This document shows, piece by piece, positions 53,172-62,204 of a DNA stretch of 64,000 nt (its first letter is position 1; every line of letters starts with the position of its first letter). The notes below the pieces were generated by a model, which was given only the letters and a program-made list of their open reading frames with translations, did no database searches and had not been told where the DNA came from. The position numbers and the translations under genes are program-made. Source of the DNA: JBDIVL01 sp039794405 (GTDB lineage Bacteria > Planctomycetota > Brocadiia > Brocadiales > Brocadiaceae); the NCBI GenBank assembly GCA_039794405.1, contig JBDIVL010000002.1:95714-159713 (forward strand). The letters are read 5' to 3'.

Positions 53172-56100
53172 GTCAATATAGGCACTTTTGCCCATGAATT
53201 CGTTGCAATACATACATATATGTATTGAGAATCCCAGCAGATTTCGCCAGCCCTTCCCGCATCAGAAGTAGAAGATGGGGTTTTAGAGGTTTCTATTCTC
53301 AACACCTGCCCATTTATATGCAACCCATTATTCGTCAAATCTGGGTTGTTTAACCCAATTACCACCTTGCCGCCGTTGGGTTTTATGGAAAAATTACCCG
53401 AACTATTCGTTTTTAAATCCGTATAGTAAGTAGCTGTCCCGCTCGCAGCGTTGTAAGACAATCTGACCGCACTAGGTGATGAGCCTAGATTGATTTCAAC
53501 TATTGTGCTCGGGTCAATTTTTGCGATTCCCACACCGCCTGCGTTAGGCTGAAGCACGAGGTGTCTGTTGCTCGGATTTGTCAAGCCCCCAGAGCTTGAT
53601 ACTTGTATTACTCCGTAGTCGACGCTAGCACCAACGCAGTACATATTCACAACCGCATTTTGACCAAATGTTTTAACGGAAAGCGTAGCGTCACCAATTG
53701 TGTTTCCTACCCCCGTCCTTTGTGCGCTTACATCCACATTTAATACCCCAGCCAGCGTTACGTCTTCGCCTGAGAAGCCTAGCCCGCTTGTAGATGCAAG
53801 GGTGTTACCTCCAAGCTGCAGCGGCTTGTTTTGGTGGCTGAAACACGTGATCATATTCCCGTTCGTATTGTCAGTAGCACAAAGAGCAATCACATCTTTG
53901 AAAAGCTGAACACTAAAATCTGTTGCATCGCTTCCCGTAGTCCTACAATCCCTATCGAGGGTTATCGAATCAGTCCCTACCGCAACAACCCTATATACAG
54001 GAGGAGGGGTTGTTATACTATTTGTCCCTTGACATACAAGTGCCATGTCCCCTACAGATACACTAGTATGTATTCCTGTTTTTGATAATACATTCTTATT
54101 TGCATTTGTTACCGAAACAGAGTTGTGAGTTGCGATTTTTCTTCCCCCAAAGATGTGGGCAAAATCGTCAAACCACACCTTTTCACGCTCTTCTGAACCG
54201 TCCTTCATTAACTCAAACACCAACTGTCCAGATGAGACTCCACTGCCTGTTTTGGTGAATATTGCTGTTATCCCTGCTGCAGTATAATCAGTACCTCCAG
54301 CATCTTGCAATTCAAAATTTATTCGCCCACCGTATCCCGTTTTACTCCCACCACCACCTCCCCTGGTGATTTGCATTATGGTGGAAACTCCTGAGTAATT
54401 AATTTTTCTTCTGAACTTTGCAGTTGTCCCCTTCTCTGTGTACCCCTCAATCGCCTTTCCGTAGATACTTTTTCCGTAAACACCTATTCCATACACAGAA
54501 AGACCTTGAACAGCGTCCTTCCCTCTAGACTCTCCTTGTAAAGCAGCCGATAATTCGCTGTAAAAGTATCCTCCAGGATGCGCCCAACCATACCCGGTAA
54601 TGGCGGTTGAATATTGACTTACCGATTTTATATTTGAGCCATAATAAGCGTAAAATCTGTACCAACCCTGCTTGTTATTTTCGGTTGTCCAACTAGACCC
54701 ATCGGCAGAGTAGGCATGGGCATTCGTGCCCTGCGCCTTCATTTCGTGATAACATACTACTCCATTACCAGGGTCAAGATATCTCTCAATCACTATCCAA
54801 TAATTTGTTCCGTTTTGAAGTTGAAACGTATTGGTTACCAAACCAATGTATTCAACATAAGAAGTTCCTAACAATCCGAACGGAACTAAAGTTATTTCAT
54901 CACTTATTACTGAACCTGGTACTCCAGCGTTATCTGTATATAAATACAAATTAACACCTTCTGTCAGGGAGGTCGCAACCGATCTTATCTCATAGTTATC
55001 ACCCGATGAATCATCACCCCTGTAAAACTCATACAACTGTATCTCTGTAGCAGAATTGACTTGGAAGATTGCATAACCTACCGAGTCGCCAGTCCTAAAT
55101 ATCATTTGCTGGCCGCCGTCCCAACTGCCATCTGTCGGCCAACTGGTTCCTGAGCCAGTAATTATATAAGAGCCATTTTCTACGGATATAGTTCCCATGT
55201 TGTATGTAAGTGTTCCAACCGCCTTAAGTCTGACACCAAATGCGCCAGCCCTCATGGTAACAGAACCACTTGCTGCTACTTTTATTGCCTCGTACTTATG
55301 TGTAATACTGCCATTTGCCCCTGAGTTTGCAGTTCCATCTTGGCTACAGTAGCCTTCTGTGTCTATGAGTATTTGATCACCTGTCCATCCGTTGACGGAT
55401 TTTCTGGATGATATCCTACCACCGCCAAGGGACATAACATCGTCTGTTAATTCCGACATTATATTAAGTCTTGCGTCTGACGTATCAAAATCACTCGTCC
55501 ACACCTTTGTTGTTTGCGAAGTCTTTGTGCCAACCTTTTTCACTGATACGTTGTCAATCGTAAACCTGGCGTTGTTCGTTGGTTGAAATATCAGATCACC
55601 AGTTGTTTGAGCTACTATGACATCTTTATGTGTACCATTTCCGTATCCTGTCGAAACGTCATCAGGCATGAAAGACGCCTGTCTGCGGACGCGACCTACA
55701 GAGCTTCCGCCAAGGCTGACTATAAAATCGCCAGCAGTCCAAGCAGATACGGTGTAAACAACCTCATATATCTCTCCGACAACCGCACTGACATTCTGGG
55801 ATAAAGTCCCAACCCCATCGGCATTTTTTGTTACGTTATTTGTTCCATAAGCCCAACCAGAGCCCAGCGTCCATCCTGTAGCACTGCCCGTAAATGAGCC
55901 ATTCGTTACCTTTTCTGCACCAAGCATAGGGACTTGAATATCAACAGGGTCTGATGGTATTGCCTCTTGGTAATGAACCAGTCCGCCCGTATCTTCCATA
56001 ATCCTGTTGTATTGATGTGGAAGGACGTTGATGAAATTAATTCTAAATTTTGAGTATCGTCCTGTTGTAATTACTTCACTTACTTCTAAACCAGGGTTCC

Positions 56101-56551
56101 ATGAGTAGCTGGAATCGTCATTGCTAATTCCAGCGTCAATAACGATAGAGCTGCTAGGATTGCTGATATACGAGGTAAATTTCAAGAGACATTTTTGTAC
56201 TTTGCTTGTACTCCTGTCGTATGATGAACTGATATATTCTGCATACAACATCGAATATCCACAATAATCAAAATAGGCAGTCGCACTAGATACAGACTTT
56301 CTAAACCCTACAAATTTAGAAGCATACGGGGAAGCGACTGTTTGCACCACAGACAAAAGTTTCCATGTTGAGTCGCCGGGGTGATAGTTAGAATATACTT
56401 CTCCGCTATCGTCTATCCTCATTGCTAGTCTAGCGGCATTTGGTTTATCACACCACACCCAAGACGCAAAAACATATGTTCTGCCAGTAGTCGCTTCTAT
56501 CTCTGAATCAGTTTTGTTTGTATTTGAAATAGCAGCTCCCGCAGGGTGCAT
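53165..56551 (-). CDS. Phage tail fibre / receptor-binding protein
   Basis: A large protein of at least 1128 residues made of beta-rich modules. A carbohydrate-binding-like module occurs at about 215-345 (TNGSFTGSATGWTLGSGWAY). The central part contains a choice-of-anchor-like module (about 540-640, TEGVNLYLYTDNAGVPGS), and the C-terminal third has short parallel-helix repeats ending GRAGEICWDSQYIYVCIATN, a motif common at the ends of phage fibres. Coding sequence clearly continues upstream of the ATG in the same frame (to about 56695) as NYSFETDTTGWTLGSGWG, a second copy of the same module. The gene is therefore either longer or joined to the preceding gene by a frameshift. Confidence 0.75.
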   Translation of the reverse strand: MHPAGAAISNTNKTDSEIEATTGRTYVFASWVWCDKPNAARLAMRIDDSGEVYSNYHPGDSTWKLLSVVQTVASPYASKFVGFRKSVSSATAYFDYCGYSMLYAEYISSSYDRSTSKVQKCLLKFTSYISNPSSSIVIDAGISNDDSSYSWNPGLEVSEVITTGRYSKFRINFINVLPHQYNRIMEDTGGLVHYQEAIPSDPVDIQVPMLGAEKVTNGSFTGSATGWTLGSGWAYGTNNVTKNADGVGTLSQNVSAVVGEIYEVVYTVSAWTAGDFIVSLGGSSVGRVRRQASFMPDDVSTGYGNGTHKDVIVAQTTGDLIFQPTNNARFTIDNVSVKKVGTKTSQTTKVWTSDFDTSDARLNIMSELTDDVMSLGGGRISSRKSVNGWTGDQILIDTEGYCSQDGTANSGANGSITHKYEAIKVAASGSVTMRAGAFGVRLKAVGTLTYNMGTISVENGSYIITGSGTSWPTDGSWDGGQQMIFRTGDSVGYAIFQVNSATEIQLYEFYRGDDSSGDNYEIRSVATSLTEGVNLYLYTDNAGVPGSVISDEITLVPFGLLGTSYVEYIGLVTNTFQLQNGTNYWIVIERYLDPGNGVVCYHEMKAQGTNAHAYSADGSSWTTENNKQGWYRFYAYYGSNIKSVSQYSTAITGYGWAHPGGYFYSELSAALQGESRGKDAVQGLSVYGIGVYGKSIYGKAIEGYTEKGTTAKFRRKINYSGVSTIMQITRGGGGGSKTGYGGRINFELQDAGGTDYTAAGITAIFTKTGSGVSSGQLVFELMKDGSEEREKVWFDDFAHIFGGRKIATHNSVSVTNANKNVLSKTGIHTSVSVGDMALVCQGTNSITTPPPVYRVVAVGTDSITLDRDCRTTGSDATDFSVQLFKDVIALCATDNTNGNMITCFSHQNKPLQLGGNTLASTSGLGFSGEDVTLAGVLNVDVSAQRTGVGNTIGDATLSVKTFGQNAVVNMYCVGASVDYGVIQVSSSGGLTNPSNRHLVLQPNAGGVGIAKIDPSTIVEINLGSSPSAVRLSYNAASGTATYYTDLKTNSSGNFSIKPNGGKVVIGLNNPDLTNNGLHINGQVLRIETSKTPSSTSDAGRAGEICWDSQYIYVCIATNSWAKVPILTW

Positions 56552-59511
56552 TAACGAATAAGTACCAACTTTCGCCTGATTAGTAGATCGCCCCCATCCT
56601 GAGCCAAGAGTCCACCCTGTCGTGTCAGTTTCAAAGCTGTAATTTGTAATATACTGCTTCGCCGTACACTTTTCAATCCACCTACCGTAGCAGCCTCAGT
56701 GCCTATATGGGTGCCACCGGTAAAGTCTGTGGTTATCCTGTCTGTCCATGATGCGGATGTCTCCACGAAAGCAGCAGGACTTGTGTAAGCATCGTTAGCA
56801 GAATAATTCCCCGCAGTGTCGACTGCTTTAATTCTGTATGTGTGAGTACCTCCCGACACTCCAACAAGAACCAAGCTCGTAGATTTTGTTTTTGAAATAA
56901 GGATAGAGGTGTCCCAATCAGAACCTTCACGGATTTCAAAATAATCAAAATCCGTGATATCGGTAAGGTATGCCCACGACAACGTTACGGTGTCCCCTCT
57001 TACCGTTGCCCCGATATTGCTCACGTCTGGAGGGTTTGTGACATTACCGGTTGTGTGTGACCATTCAGTTACATCATCGATATGTTGTGAGATGCCAAGC
57101 GTTGATATAGAAAGAATCTTTATGTAATAATTCGTAAACTCCTGAATCGGATGAATGTAAAACACTCCGTCAGATTCTTTCGTAACTGCTTTGTAAAGCT
57201 CATAATTAGACGATCCGTACTTAACATATACTTCTGAATAATCCCAAAACGTATCAGTCGGAGTATCAAACGTGACTTTAAGTCTCCAGCTTCTTACACC
57301 TTTATTTGTATAGCTTTCTTCTGAAAATTGAACATTTGCCACTTCATCCGGTGGGTCTAACGGATCACCAAGATCAGTATCTGCCCCTGGCAAGGTCTCG
57401 TCTTCTAACGTTTCGTAGTTATAATCATCCTCGTTGTACTCAACGAGGATAAGCCGTACCGTGGCGTTTGGATATATTCCGACACCGTCTACCCAAAATT
57501 TCTTTTTATCCCATCCCGGCGTAGAGTGCGTCACATTCACAAGACAACCACCAGTTAACTTTCTCGCCTCTTCCTTAGCCGTCAATTCTGCAACAATATT
57601 ATTTCTTGATTCCTTTCTTATTACCTGACAGATAGTTTTTGCTATCCTTCTATCGATCGTAAATGGAAGATCAATATCCATTACCTTTTTAAAATCGTTA
57701 TCGTCTTTTAAATAGAAATTATCCGCGTCTTTTTTAGGCCACAAAACCGTGTCACTCTTCCACTCTGCCTCAGGATTAATATAAGAAGCTTTGACAACGT
57801 TAGGTCGGTCGTTCATACCTAAAATCCGGAAATTCCAGCCACCGATTATGTTGTCCTCGTTAAGCTCAAACGACTCAGGAATGGTTATTTTGGGAATGAA
57901 TATTCTGTACTTACCTCCCTCGTTATACAAACGACCCCTGCAAGACGTGAGGAGTTTCTCCAGGTTTTCATCCTGATCGGCGCCGGTATCAAGGACACCA
58001 TCACATTTAAACCTTCTCACCTTTGAAAACAATGTGGAAGATGATGGAGGGTTTGTGGCACCTAAACTTCCATCTGCTATTTTGTCTAGATAATCTTTCG
58101 TGGCAATGGCCACATCGGCAAGTTTTTTATAGTCGCTATTTATTTTATTCCCCGACGTATATCCTTCCGTTCTATACCACCGCACATGAGTAACCTCTTC
58201 ATCGGCCGTGTCGGGTGTTTTTAGTCTTACAGCGTATGCATTATTAGTAGTCTTTGCTACTTGTGATGCAGGGGATGGAACGGTTTCTGTTTCCCCCACG
58301 CCGGGATTTTTTACGAATGTTTGCTTGTACTTATATTTTCTGTTTTTTTGAAGCCCGGAATTACTAAAATCTGTATAGGTAACCGTAGGAACCGTTGTGG
58401 GTGCTGTCGGGACACCATTTCCATTATAAGCAGCCCCTAGTTCTCCCGTAGTAAAACGGAATGTAGTAATGTCGGGATCGAGTTCCTTAATAAGGTAATA
58501 CGTACCGCCGGCACTTGTCGACATGTATATCCTCTTTAAAGTAATCCCACTATCCTCAGCAGGAACGCCTAACCCGTCTACAAGTACTTCTCCATATGAA
58601 GACGTAACGGTTACAGAAGCAGCAGTCGATATTATCGACTCGTTAAACGTGTAGGCCTGATCTTCGGACGTTATGGTCGATCCGTAGCAATATGAATATT
58701 TAATGTAATACGTTCCCGCTTCAAGAGGATTGTCGTCTTTTTCCAGCAATCTGAATCTGATTCTCTTAGGCGATGAAACTTTCCAGTTTATCTTTTCATC
58801 ACAATAATTTGCTTCGGCAATAAAACTATTTACATTTATTTCTGTATTGATGTCTGCCCTTTTCCCGTACACCTTGTTCGTAAGGAATTCTAGAATGCAC
58901 AAAACAGGGTTATTCGACCATTTTGTTTGGCCATCCCTGGGATCGTATACTCGCAATCCCTTCGCTTTTACAAATACATTTGGAATTGACGAGAAAAGCT
59001 CTTGTTTGTATCTCGCAATCATGTAAATGGAAGCAAGCATTCCGCTTGTATGTTTGCTAGTCCACCTGCCAAATGTCTTCACGCATGTTTCGTAAGGGAG
59101 ATCTATATTGCCTGGCTTTCCCGGTCTATGATAAAACCAGACATTCTTTTCGTATTTATCAAGAACATCTAGTTGTCCATCTTTTTTCTTCGCAACGATT
59201 TCCATATTATCGAAATATACAGTCTCTATGCCTTCTATTCTCCCATGAGAGAATACGGCAACGCAGTGAAGCTCGTTCACATCATCCGGACTCGCATCAA
59301 GAAAAACCACAAGAATAGGAGCAACCGCCATACCGTACAAAACAGGAACAAACGAATCGGTGTCAACAATGTTCGTCATGTACTCGTTCGGTTTGTTTTC
59401 GCCGAGCTTTGTGTTTGGTCTAAGGGCGTACGATAAGCCAGCAGACACGGCCGTCATCCCTGCTGAAATTGCTATGACTGCCCATAATGGAATTAGTTTA
59501 GGTGCTGGCAT
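56551..59511 (-). CDS. Phage tail tip protein (J/TipJ-like) with fibronectin III domains
   Basis: A 986-residue protein beginning with a hydrophobic segment (about 10-28) and the region NEYMTNIVDTDSFVPVLYGM, typical of tail-tip proteins of the lambda J / TipJ type. Residues about 245-500 contain repeated FnIII-like modules, about 500-700 the central tip domain (RRFKCDGVLDTGADQDENLE, DIDLPFTIDRRIAKTI), and about 740-950 two further FnIII domains. The last 45 residues (KSVRRSSILQITALKLTRQG onward) look out of frame relative to the fibre protein that follows. Its role would be to join the tail tube to the receptor-binding fibre. Confidence 0.8.
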   Translation of the reverse strand: MPAPKLIPLWAVIAISAGMTAVSAGLSYALRPNTKLGENKPNEYMTNIVDTDSFVPVLYGMAVAPILVVFLDASPDDVNELHCVAVFSHGRIEGIETVYFDNMEIVAKKKDGQLDVLDKYEKNVWFYHRPGKPGNIDLPYETCVKTFGRWTSKHTSGMLASIYMIARYKQELFSSIPNVFVKAKGLRVYDPRDGQTKWSNNPVLCILEFLTNKVYGKRADINTEINVNSFIAEANYCDEKINWKVSSPKRIRFRLLEKDDNPLEAGTYYIKYSYCYGSTITSEDQAYTFNESIISTAASVTVTSSYGEVLVDGLGVPAEDSGITLKRIYMSTSAGGTYYLIKELDPDITTFRFTTGELGAAYNGNGVPTAPTTVPTVTYTDFSNSGLQKNRKYKYKQTFVKNPGVGETETVPSPASQVAKTTNNAYAVRLKTPDTADEEVTHVRWYRTEGYTSGNKINSDYKKLADVAIATKDYLDKIADGSLGATNPPSSSTLFSKVRRFKCDGVLDTGADQDENLEKLLTSCRGRLYNEGGKYRIFIPKITIPESFELNEDNIIGGWNFRILGMNDRPNVVKASYINPEAEWKSDTVLWPKKDADNFYLKDDNDFKKVMDIDLPFTIDRRIAKTICQVIRKESRNNIVAELTAKEEARKLTGGCLVNVTHSTPGWDKKKFWVDGVGIYPNATVRLILVEYNEDDYNYETLEDETLPGADTDLGDPLDPPDEVANVQFSEESYTNKGVRSWRLKVTFDTPTDTFWDYSEVYVKYGSSNYELYKAVTKESDGVFYIHPIQEFTNYYIKILSISTLGISQHIDDVTEWSHTTGNVTNPPDVSNIGATVRGDTVTLSWAYLTDITDFDYFEIREGSDWDTSILISKTKSTSLVLVGVSGGTHTYRIKAVDTAGNYSANDAYTSPAAFVETSASWTDRITTDFTGGTHIGTEAATVGGLKSVRRSSILQITALKLTRQGGLLAQDGGDLLIRRKLVLIR

Positions 59512-59514
59512 AGT

Positions 59515-59829
59515 TTAACCCTCAAATTGACTCATATCTATAAGATATTTCTTATCCATCCTATCCTTTTCAATCATGCTATTGCATATCAAAGCATTTT
59601 CCTTATAATACTCTTTTTGGGTTGTATCAGGAGACAACGATTGTTTCATCCTGTCAATATTGCAAATCAAAGGTCTGTCCGGATAGATGCTGCAAATATT
59701 ATTATTGTTCATAATACATCCGCCATTCTTGTGGTCAGTATAGAGGAATGGTCTGATGAGGTGCGCCCTTCGACAGCATGCCCCACACTTAGTGCAAGGA
59801 AAACCATCATCTTGTTTTGATGCCGACAT
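59515..59829 (-). CDS. YkgJ-type cysteine-cluster protein in tail module
   Basis: A 104-residue protein with the CxxCxxCC signature CTKCGACCRR (about 12-21) and further cysteines (GGCIMNNNNICSIYPDRP, LICNIDR) typical of YkgJ/UPF0153 proteins, thought to bind zinc or an Fe-S cluster. Such genes sometimes sit among phage tail genes. Its ATG overlaps the TGA of the upstream gene (ATGA). The function in the virion or host is unknown. Confidence 0.8.
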   Translation of the reverse strand: MSASKQDDGFPCTKCGACCRRAHLIRPFLYTDHKNGGCIMNNNNICSIYPDRPLICNIDRMKQSLSPDTTQKEYYKENALICNSMIEKDRMDKKYLIDMSQFEG

Positions 59830-60230
59830 TATCTCATCCCATAAACCATATAATCTTCTTTGAAATTATAAATAGGTCTCATGCTTATTGTTTTCCCTTC
59901 GTCCACCACCAAGACGGAACTGTTTATAACAATTCCAATCAACCAATACCCTTTCCCCTTCCACACGAATATATCTCCCGTTTGCTCGAAGTTTTTTTGT
60001 ATTTCAACAAACCCTTTTTCTTTTAGTAAGCCTGGGGGCTCTCCGTATTTTTTGTAAGTTTTCAATGCCCCCATGAAGGATTTCCACTTCCTGTCTATCC
60101 CAAAATCGATATCATAGTAAAGCCTTACGCCTTCAAGCGTCACCGTGGTGCAATCACACTTGCCCCACACAAAAGACTTTCCGATCTTCGTTGCCGCCCA
60201 CTTAACAAGCTCGTTTCTCTTATCCAACAA
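59829..60230 (-). CDS. DUF6950/NlpC-P60-like tail protein
   Basis: A 133-residue protein resembling small NlpC/P60-type tail hydrolases (DUF6950-like): KWAATKIGKSFVWGKCDCTT carries the potential catalytic cysteine, and TGDIFVWKGKGYWLIGIVIN the position where the histidine would be; that histidine is not obvious. In siphophage-like tails this protein helps cut peptidoglycan at the tail tip. It overlaps the upstream gene by 11 bp. Confidence 0.68.
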   Translation of the reverse strand: MLDKRNELVKWAATKIGKSFVWGKCDCTTVTLEGVRLYYDIDFGIDRKWKSFMGALKTYKKYGEPPGLLKEKGFVEIQKNFEQTGDIFVWKGKGYWLIGIVINSSVLVVDEGKTISMRPIYNFKEDYMVYGMR

Positions 60231-61584
60231 GTTTCTCCAGTTTGTCCATTATTTCATGATAAATTGATTTCGCTTTTAAGTCGTTCCCTTCCTTGATTGC
60301 ACTGGCTGCCTTTTCTGCCCCGGCAATAATCCATTTGTAGACATTGTTTTTACAAGGATATTTTTCAATTGATGTAAGAATTATCGGAGATATTCGTTTG
60401 TATTCTACAGCAATACCCTTCTCCATCTTTGTATCTCTGAACTGCCTTAGTGTCTCCAGGAGAGGGTGGTCTTTTGATATCCCATACCACACGGAAGCGG
60501 CCATTGCTCCCCAAAAAAGACATCCTCCGCCTTTAGGTTTCGGCAGCTTCCCCCATTTGATAGGTTTGTTTATCAGTTTTGGTATCTGATCGAATAATTT
60601 ACTGTCAGGCTCATATTGGTGGTGGCTATCAACGTTTGTCTGTAAGCCTGTTGCGCTGTCAGTTATTATAAGCCTGCTTCCCGCCTTAAAGGTGATTTCA
60701 ACGGTACCCGTTGAATTGCCGTCCTCCTCTCTTGTTTCTCGTATTTCAAAATCGCTCAGCATTTTACCACGGTAAAACACATCCTTATCGCTGTCACACA
60801 GTATTGTCCCATCGCCATTAACATGTCCACCCCAGTGTGTGACATACCTTGCGGCGTATGCCTTACCAAGTAACGTAGCTAAAAATGATTGTTCAACACC
60901 CGAGAACGTAAATTCAACCCCGCTAGACTTTATATCCCGTGATTCAGTTACGCTTGTAAAATGTAACATTCCACCTATACCTTGCCATGTCTGACTGTCC
61001 CACGTAATATCGTGTGGGGCGGTCGTTACGTATAAAGGCGCTTTCACATCATACGTTCCTGTTGTAGGAGCGCTCGCACTAAACGCCTTTACAACGGTAA
61101 AATTGTCATTATCTACTTTGGTTATTGAATAATCTTCGCCTGCATATTCGTTCGGGAGATCGATTGTTACCTCGTCGTTTGTATTAAGCCCATGCGCTGT
61201 TTTTGTAATCTTTATTGTCCCGCCGCCGTTATTTGTTATATTTTCTATCCTGTAGATGTCGTCAAATTCAAACTTAGTAAAATAGATCAAGGTTGATGTT
61301 TCAGAAGCAACCTTTGTCCGCATATCATCAGTCATGATGCGGGGAAAGGGGATTTGCAATGCTGTGTCTGCATTATACGAAGCTGTTAAACCAGGTGTGA
61401 AATTTATTGTGGCTTCACCGTTGCCATCGGTTGTAACATCTCCCGTTGTTACGGTATATTCCTGAGCACCTTCGCCCACCCTGAACTTATCGTTCTGGCG
61501 GAGTATCTTAGTGCTGGCAGGGGCTTTGTATATAATGATTTGCGTGACGCCGCTATTGTAGTTGTTTTTTAGATATGGTCTCAC
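60220..61584 (-). CDS. DUF2163-like baseplate protein with CFI-box-like C-terminus
   Basis: A 454-residue tail protein. The middle (about 125-330) resembles DUF2163/gene-transfer-agent hub proteins (APLYVTTAPHDITWDSQTWQ, LHFTSVTESRDIKSSGVEFT, DSDKDVFYRGKMLSDFEIRE). An N-terminal 120 residues contain an Ig-like beta module. The C-terminal 110 residues (GGCLFWGAMAASVWYG, LLETLRQFRDTKM, VEYKRISPIILTSIEKY) follow the pattern of CFI-box C-terminal domains. The start is ATG 61584. Confidence 0.7.
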   Translation of the reverse strand: MRPYLKNNYNSGVTQIIIYKAPASTKILRQNDKFRVGEGAQEYTVTTGDVTTDGNGEATINFTPGLTASYNADTALQIPFPRIMTDDMRTKVASETSTLIYFTKFEFDDIYRIENITNNGGGTIKITKTAHGLNTNDEVTIDLPNEYAGEDYSITKVDNDNFTVVKAFSASAPTTGTYDVKAPLYVTTAPHDITWDSQTWQGIGGMLHFTSVTESRDIKSSGVEFTFSGVEQSFLATLLGKAYAARYVTHWGGHVNGDGTILCDSDKDVFYRGKMLSDFEIRETREEDGNSTGTVEITFKAGSRLIITDSATGLQTNVDSHHQYEPDSKLFDQIPKLINKPIKWGKLPKPKGGGCLFWGAMAASVWYGISKDHPLLETLRQFRDTKMEKGIAVEYKRISPIILTSIEKYPCKNNVYKWIIAGAEKAASAIKEGNDLKAKSIYHEIMDKLEKLVG

Positions 61585-61604
61585 TGCTTACCTTTTAATT
61601 TTAA

Positions 61605-62204
61605 TTACGGACACTCCCTAAACTTCAGTACTAGTCCTGCATATAGCCCGTTCCCTGACCTTTCCGGCATTCTGAAATTTTCATAAAGCTTACATCTGAA
61701 CTTAACACCACTATAGGTAATAGACACCCCGTTTGACGGGCTATTCCCAGAAAAGATAGGGGGCGATATCTTGATTGAGGATGCGGTCGGTGATGCCATG
61801 TCTTCGATGATATCGTAAACGATATTCAATCCCGTGATCTTGATGATATCCCCGGCCAGCAGTTTCTTATTCAGGGTACTGGTAACATTGAGCGTTGAAC
61901 CCGTCTGGCTGCCGCCGTTCACCGTTAACGACCCTGTTATGGGATCATTTACAGGTTTCTGGAGATCGAGGTGTTGAATATCAAAGATCGTACCTTCCCG
62001 CCAAAGCTGGTTTGTATATGCAAAAAACGCACGGGCAAGAGGATCCTTGGGGGATATAAGATTATATGTCTCTTCCCAAATCCTGCCCACTTGCATAGTG
62101 CTCCTGAACTGTCCTTTTCCGCTGTGTCCCCACGAATCCAAGCCGGCAGGAAATTCTGGAACGGATATCTTACTTGGCAAAAACATGCGGTTGAAATCTG
62201 CCAA
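61605..62204 (-). CDS. Phage tail protein, DUF2460-like position
   Basis: A 199-residue tail protein. It begins with TTG directly after the stop of the tape-measure gene. The segment QVGRIWEETYNLISPKDPLA and a beta-rich middle (GSLTVNGGSQTGSTLNVTST) are compatible with small tail-terminator or distal-tail proteins. The order tape measure, this protein, DUF2163-like, NlpC-like, tip protein is that of gene-transfer-agent-like tails. Confidence 0.6.
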   Translation of the reverse strand: MADFNRMFLPSKISVPEFPAGLDSWGHSGKGQFRSTMQVGRIWEETYNLISPKDPLARAFFAYTNQLWREGTIFDIQHLDLQKPVNDPITGSLTVNGGSQTGSTLNVTSTLNKKLLAGDIIKITGLNIVYDIIEDMASPTASSIKISPPIFSGNSPSNGVSITYSGVKFRCKLYENFRMPERSGNGLYAGLVLKFRECP

